Both the position numbers and the translations under genes were made by a program. Shown here one piece after another: positions 61,154 through 64,000 of a DNA stretch of 64,000 nucleotides. A model generated the notes under the pieces. That model saw only the letters and a program-made list of their open reading frames with translations. It did not search any database and was not told the DNA's origin. Source of the DNA: Chloroflexota bacterium (GTDB taxonomy: Bacteria; Chloroflexota; Dehalococcoidia; UBA2979); assembly GCA_003670575.1 (NCBI GenBank), contig QWRD01000002.1:1-64000 (forward strand). The letters are read 5' to 3'. Numbering within the stretch: position 1 is the stretch's first letter; each line of letters begins with the position of its first letter.

Positions 61154-61978
61154 CTACTCGCCCGGCTGGTCGATGCCGAGGAAGCGTGCGGCGTTGCCCC
61201 CCAGCACGGCAGCACGCGCAGCCTCGTCCGGTAGCGCTGCTTCCACCGCTGCGCGGTCGCGTGCCTGGGTGCGCAGCGGAAAGTCGGAACCCCAGAGCAC
61301 GGCGTCGGTGCCGGCCATGCCCCGCACGGCCTCGAACACGCGCGGATCGTAGAGCAGCGAGGACGCCGCACTGTCGAAGGCCAGTCGACCGGCGTCGATC
61401 ACCGCACGCACCTCGGGCATCATCGCCAGGAACGGGAAGCCACCGCCCCAGTGCGCCGCGATCACTCGAGCCTGCGGATGCGCCTCCATGAATGGCCAGA
61501 GTGCGCCCGGTGTGAACCCGCCTGTCTTGCCGGGATAGGTATGCCCCGCCTCTTCGGTGCAATGCGCGAGCACAGGCAATCCGAGCGCAATTGCGCCTGC
61601 GAGATTCCGCTCGGTCGCCGCGTTGAGCGTGCCGCCCGATCCCACACGCAGTTCGCCGACGCCGCGCGTGCCCTCGACGATCGCCGTGTCGCCATGCAGC
61701 GGGACGAAGGGCACGATCCGCTGAGTCGATGCTCTTGCCGATGCGACGAGGTATGCGGCGTGCTCGGCGGCGAGCGCCGCGGAGGACCACCAGAAGCCGC
61801 ACGCCACCGACTGATCGACGCCAGCCTCGGCCATCGACGCCAACAATTCCTCGGCAGTCGCCATCTTCGCGCGGGGGTCGGCGTAGAGCGCCGCGAAGCC
61901 GGCATCGGCGCGAACCAGCGCCTCGCGGTCCGCGATCATGCGCGGCGGGAAGATGTGGGTATGGACGTCGATGATCAT
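61154..61978 (-). CDS. Amidohydrolase family protein (TIM-barrel)
   Basis: A 274-residue amidohydrolase 2 protein. Motif 1 is MIIDVHTHIFPP (HxH), with His in LAHCTEEAGHTYPG, VIAAHWGGGFPF, and the Asp of the last strand in AVLWGSDFPLRTQ. The C-terminus NAARFLGI is common in this group. The substrate is unknown. No Shine-Dalgarno is present; TACGAT lies 8 bases before ATG 61978. The gene is divergent from the AmaP-like gene. Confidence 0.9.
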   Translation of the reverse strand: MIIDVHTHIFPPRMIADREALVRADAGFAALYADPRAKMATAEELLASMAEAGVDQSVACGFWWSSAALAAEHAAYLVASARASTQRIVPFVPLHGDTAIVEGTRGVGELRVGSGGTLNAATERNLAGAIALGLPVLAHCTEEAGHTYPGKTGGFTPGALWPFMEAHPQARVIAAHWGGGFPFLAMMPEVRAVIDAGRLAFDSAASSLLYDPRVFEAVRGMAGTDAVLWGSDFPLRTQARDRAAVEAALPDEAARAAVLGGNAARFLGIDQPGE

Positions 61979-61986
61979 CGTGGTGC

Positions 61987-62010
61987 ATCGTACTCGTGGC
62001 GGGGTACGTT
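61987..62010. promoter_or_regulatory. Back-to-back -10 boxes of divergent genes
   Basis: Minus-strand TACGAT (61992-61987) serves the amidohydrolase (8-base spacer). Plus-strand TACGTT (62005-62010) faces the other way and lies 5 bases before a GTG at 62016. Only 12 bases separate the two boxes, so the promoters must overlap. Confidence 0.5.
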
Positions 62011-62015
62011 GCTGA

Positions 62016-62063
62016 GTGCCGCACAGTCCAATGCGGTGGTCGGCGCACGGAGTACGTGCATGA
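62016..62063 (+). CDS. Possible leaderless 15-residue leader peptide before the AmaP-like gene
   Basis: GTG 62016 opens a frame MPHSPMRWSAHGVRA with TGA at 62061, overlapping the next ATG at 62060 (ATGA). TACGTT lies 5 bases before it. Length and coupling match the mini-ORF at 37805-37852. No other evidence supports translation. Confidence 0.3.
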   Translation: MPHSPMRWSAHGVRA

Positions 62064-62719
62064 CACCTCGTGATCCCGCGCTGCGAGTTGCCCCGTCGTC
62101 CACGCTTGTCGCCCCGCAACGGCGCCCGTCTCGTGCTTCTCGCGAGGATGCGCCGTCGGTTGCTGTGTTCAGCGGCGCGCTGATCGGTCCGCTGCTGGGT
62201 GCGATGCTGGCGATAGTCCTGCTGGGACTACTGTGGGCAGCACCCGGACTGCTGCTGGACTCGATCGTACAAGGCGCCTCGTGGCTACGCGACCACGAGA
62301 GCACCGACGCCCGGTTGGGCGCGACGATCGTTATCGTGGCGCTGGTCGCGCTTTCCTTCGTCGCGGTCTGGTCTCGTGCCACCTCTCCGAATCGCCCCGT
62401 GCGCCTGCCGGGTGGGCGTGGCACCATCGCAGTGAGTCAGGTAGCCGCCTGGCTATCGGATGCGCTGGAGGCGCGCGCTGACATCCGTCAGGCCGTCGTG
62501 CGCGTGGAGCGCGCCTCGGGCGGTATTCGGGTCGGCGCACGGATTGCGGTGACGTCCGACGCACGGCAGCAAGAGACGACAGAGGGCGCATGCACCATCA
62601 TCGAGCGGCTGGTCGAATCGAGCGTCGGCGTGACGCTGACCGAGCCGCCGAGCATCGATCTGCGCTACGAGGAGCTGGTCTTGCGTCCACACCGGGCTAT
62701 CGATGACCTCCATGACTGA
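62060..62719 (+). CDS. AmaP-like membrane-anchored Asp23-domain protein
   Basis: A 219-residue protein with two transmembrane helices (about 32-60 and 75-95: LLGAMLAIVLLGLLWAAPGL and ATIVIVALVALSFVAVWSR). A C-terminal Asp23-like domain follows (GTIAVSQVAAWLSDALEARA, VRVERASGGIRVGARIAV). This matches AmaP, the membrane anchor of Asp23 in Gram-positive bacteria. The identity is from topology and domain pattern. ATG 62060 overlaps the stop of a possible leader peptide. It overlaps scpB by 17 bases. Confidence 0.78.
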   Translation: MTPRDPALRVAPSSTLVAPQRRPSRASREDAPSVAVFSGALIGPLLGAMLAIVLLGLLWAAPGLLLDSIVQGASWLRDHESTDARLGATIVIVALVALSFVAVWSRATSPNRPVRLPGGRGTIAVSQVAAWLSDALEARADIRQAVVRVERASGGIRVGARIAVTSDARQQETTEGACTIIERLVESSVGVTLTEPPSIDLRYEELVLRPHRAIDDLHD

Positions 62720-63671
62720 GCCGCCGCTTGCGGATGTGCCGCCGGTCGCTGAGATGCCGACTTCCGATGTGCCGGCCCCCGACGCGCCGACCACTGACGT
62801 GGTGTCGGTGGAGCCGACCTCGTCCGAGGTTGAGCACGTGGCGGAGGAGGAGGCACTGCTCGAAGGAGTGGTTGCCCCCCCGGCCGCGCAGTTGCCCGCA
62901 TTGATCGAGGCGCTGCTGTTCGTCGCCGATGGGCCCGTGGAGGAGGCGCTGCTCGCTCGCACGCTGGGCGTGCCCCGCCGTCAGATCGATGCACCGCTGG
63001 TCGCGCTGGCGGAGGCGCTGCGTGGTCGTGGGTTGCGATTGCAGCGCGGTCCGGATGGCGTGCAGCTGGTGACCGCCCCTCACGCTTCCAGCTACGTGGA
63101 ACAATTCCTTGGCATCGAGGCGGGCAGACGGCTGTCCACGGCAGCATTGGAGACACTCGCAATCATCGCGTATCGGCAGCCGGTGACACGCGGCACGCTG
63201 GAGGCGATTCGCGGCGTCAGCTCGGATGGCGCACTGGATACGCTGCGCGCTCGTGGGTTGGTGGACGCGGCTGGGCGTGCGGATACGCCGGGTCGCCCCA
63301 CGCTCTTTGCGACGACGCAGAAGTTCCTCGAATACTTCGGACTGGAGCGGCCGGAGGACCTGCCGGAGCTCCCGGACGAGGTGGCTGCGCTGACGGCGTC
63401 GCTGCCAGAGCGCGCCGCGCAACTGCCGCTGGAAGCAGCCGGGGTGGCGCCGCCGTCGCCCGACGAGCCGGCGCGAGTGTCAGTTGCTCAGGCCGGCACT
63501 GTTGTGCCACAGCAGGTCGCCGAGGATGCCGAGCCGGTACAGACGCCAGCGCTCACCCGACACGACCCACTCAGGGGTCCTGCACCGTTCGTGCTATCGG
63601 CCGGCCCGATGCCGATGCCGGTACACCCGTTCGCTGGCCAGTCGTTGGGTGGCCCGCCGAGGCGCTTCTAG
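62703..63671 (+). CDS. scpB: Segregation and condensation protein B
   Basis: A 322-residue ScpB. The conserved winged-helix core (about 60-240) has LIEALLFVADGPVEEALLAR, AALETLAIIAYRQPVTRGTL, IRGVSSDGALDTLRARGLVD and TTQKFLEYFGLERPEDLPEL. It carries an acidic/Pro-rich N-terminal extension of about 55 residues and a Pro-rich C-terminal tail (about 245-322), so it is longer than the usual 190-200. ScpB works with SMC and ScpA in chromosome condensation. scpA is not seen in the window. Confidence 0.94.
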   Translation: MTSMTEPPLADVPPVAEMPTSDVPAPDAPTTDVVSVEPTSSEVEHVAEEEALLEGVVAPPAAQLPALIEALLFVADGPVEEALLARTLGVPRRQIDAPLVALAEALRGRGLRLQRGPDGVQLVTAPHASSYVEQFLGIEAGRRLSTAALETLAIIAYRQPVTRGTLEAIRGVSSDGALDTLRARGLVDAAGRADTPGRPTLFATTQKFLEYFGLERPEDLPELPDEVAALTASLPERAAQLPLEAAGVAPPSPDEPARVSVAQAGTVVPQQVAEDAEPVQTPALTRHDPLRGPAPFVLSAGPMPMPVHPFAGQSLGGPPRRF

Positions 63672-63675
63672 CGAT

Positions 63676-64000
63676 GTGCACCGTCAGCGTGCTCAGGTCG
63701 GTTTTGCAGTGGTCTCGGCGGAGCCGCACGAGGCGCGTCGGTTGGCGGACCACGCACGACACTTCGCGGATCAGGAGCTACTCGGCCGCGCGGAGGTGAT
63801 CGATGTGGAGGTGGACGAGGCGGTGCTGGTCAGCAGTCTGTTGGATGAATGCCCTGCTGGCAGTGCGAGTCAAACGAAGAAGGCGCACCAAGTGGTGCGC
63901 CTTCTTCAGCTCCGTCGTCGGCTGGGCCGAACCGGCCCGGCTGCTCGTTACGCCCAGAAGCGCGTGGCGTACCCACGCTCCAGGTCCCGCTTCGCCTCGT
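63676..64000 (+). CDS. Possible further coding frame after scpB (open at window end)
   Basis: From GTG 63676, 4 bases after the scpB stop, the frame reads QVGFAVVSAEPHEARRLAD and VIDVEVDEAVLVSSLLDE, a coding-like stretch with GC-rich third positions for about 70 codons. It then passes through the hairpin at 63876-63907 without a stop and continues to the window edge, where it is antisense to another gene. A true gene may end differently, so coding status is uncertain. Confidence 0.35.
   Translation, partial: MHRQRAQVGFAVVSAEPHEARRLADHARHFADQELLGRAEVIDVEVDEAVLVSSLLDECPAGSASQTKKAHQVVRLLQLRRRLGRTGPAARYAQKRVAYPRSRSRFAS
63876..63907. terminator. Strong hairpin between scpB region and convergent gene
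   Basis: A perfect 14-bp stem (63876-63889 with 63894-63907) has an AAGT loop. The stem ends in CTTCTTC on the plus strand and lies between the scpB region and a minus-strand gene ending at 63948. Confidence 0.75.
63948..64000 (-). CDS. C-terminal end of an unidentified minus-strand gene (partial)
   Basis: The minus strand ends EAKRDLERGYATRFWA followed by TAA at 63950-63948, and the frame continues beyond the window. The 16 residues look like a genuine helical C-terminus, but they are too few to identify. Confidence 0.45.
   Translation of the reverse strand, partial: EAKRDLERGYATRFWA

Noticed and set aside
1-64000. CRISPR arrays, prophage, insertion sequences or tRNA genes
   Set aside because: I found no spaced direct repeats of array type, no transposase or integrase, and no cloverleaf-like sequence on either strand.

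Overview
This is a 64-kb stretch of GC-rich bacterial chromosome, almost entirely housekeeping and metabolic genes, with short intergenic gaps and many ATGA/GTGA stop-start overlaps. The gene content suggests a member of the Chloroflexota or a close relative: a tuf-rpmG-secE-nusG-rplKAJL block, archaeal-type (class V) FBP aldolase/phosphatases, an R3H-domain AAA ATPase, duplicated MoxR/DUF58 modules and a zincin-like small metallopeptidase. That placement is inference; there is no 16S gene here, and I see no tRNA, rRNA, CRISPR array, prophage or insertion sequence.

Layout. 1-4176: end of tuf, ribosomal and transcription genes with an L10 leader, closed by a strong terminator. 4274-6181: LysM and membrane proteins, radC. 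6207-17708: a lipoprotein M23 peptidase and two MoxR systems facing each other: moxR-DUF58-transglutaminase-like (+) and moxR-DUF58-BatD-like-BatA-BatB/C fusion (-). 17807-25208: dnaE, lysC, thrB and a thiolase. 25306-30633 (-): pdxS, pdxT, a GNAT protein, the R3H ATPase and tmk. 30801-34255 (+): UspA, two TrkA-type proteins, pheA, mutM. 34334-39849: small and poorly known genes, HNH nuclease, CvpA, zincin, glycerate kinase. 39929-41709: split transketolase. 41966-43480: a Cys-rich surface protein. 43593-53247: HAD phosphatase, proBA, YihY, moaCA, rdgB and two tandem class V FBPases. 53453-55405: an MFS exporter and a partner gene. 55406-56772: a more AT-rich island with a Panacea-type antitoxin and a putative toxin that runs in frame into folC. 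56773-64000: folC, fabF, SWIM protein, RNA 2',3'-cyclic phosphodiesterase, amidohydrolase, AmaP-like protein, scpB.

The most striking genome-wide signal is the way genes start. At least nine genes lack a Shine-Dalgarno sequence and instead have a TANNNT (-10-like) box 6 to 9 bases before the start codon, the signature of leaderless transcripts. In two places the box precedes a 15-codon mini-ORF whose stop touches or nearly touches the next gene. Separately, nusG and the R3H ATPase each have an ideal Shine-Dalgarno sequence but only near-cognate starts (CTG; ATC or ACG). Other oddities are a transglutaminase domain lacking all three catalytic residues, a BatB/BatC fusion that keeps an internal lipobox, a PdxS with a 60-residue basic tail, and heptanucleotide tandem repeats in two intergenic gaps.
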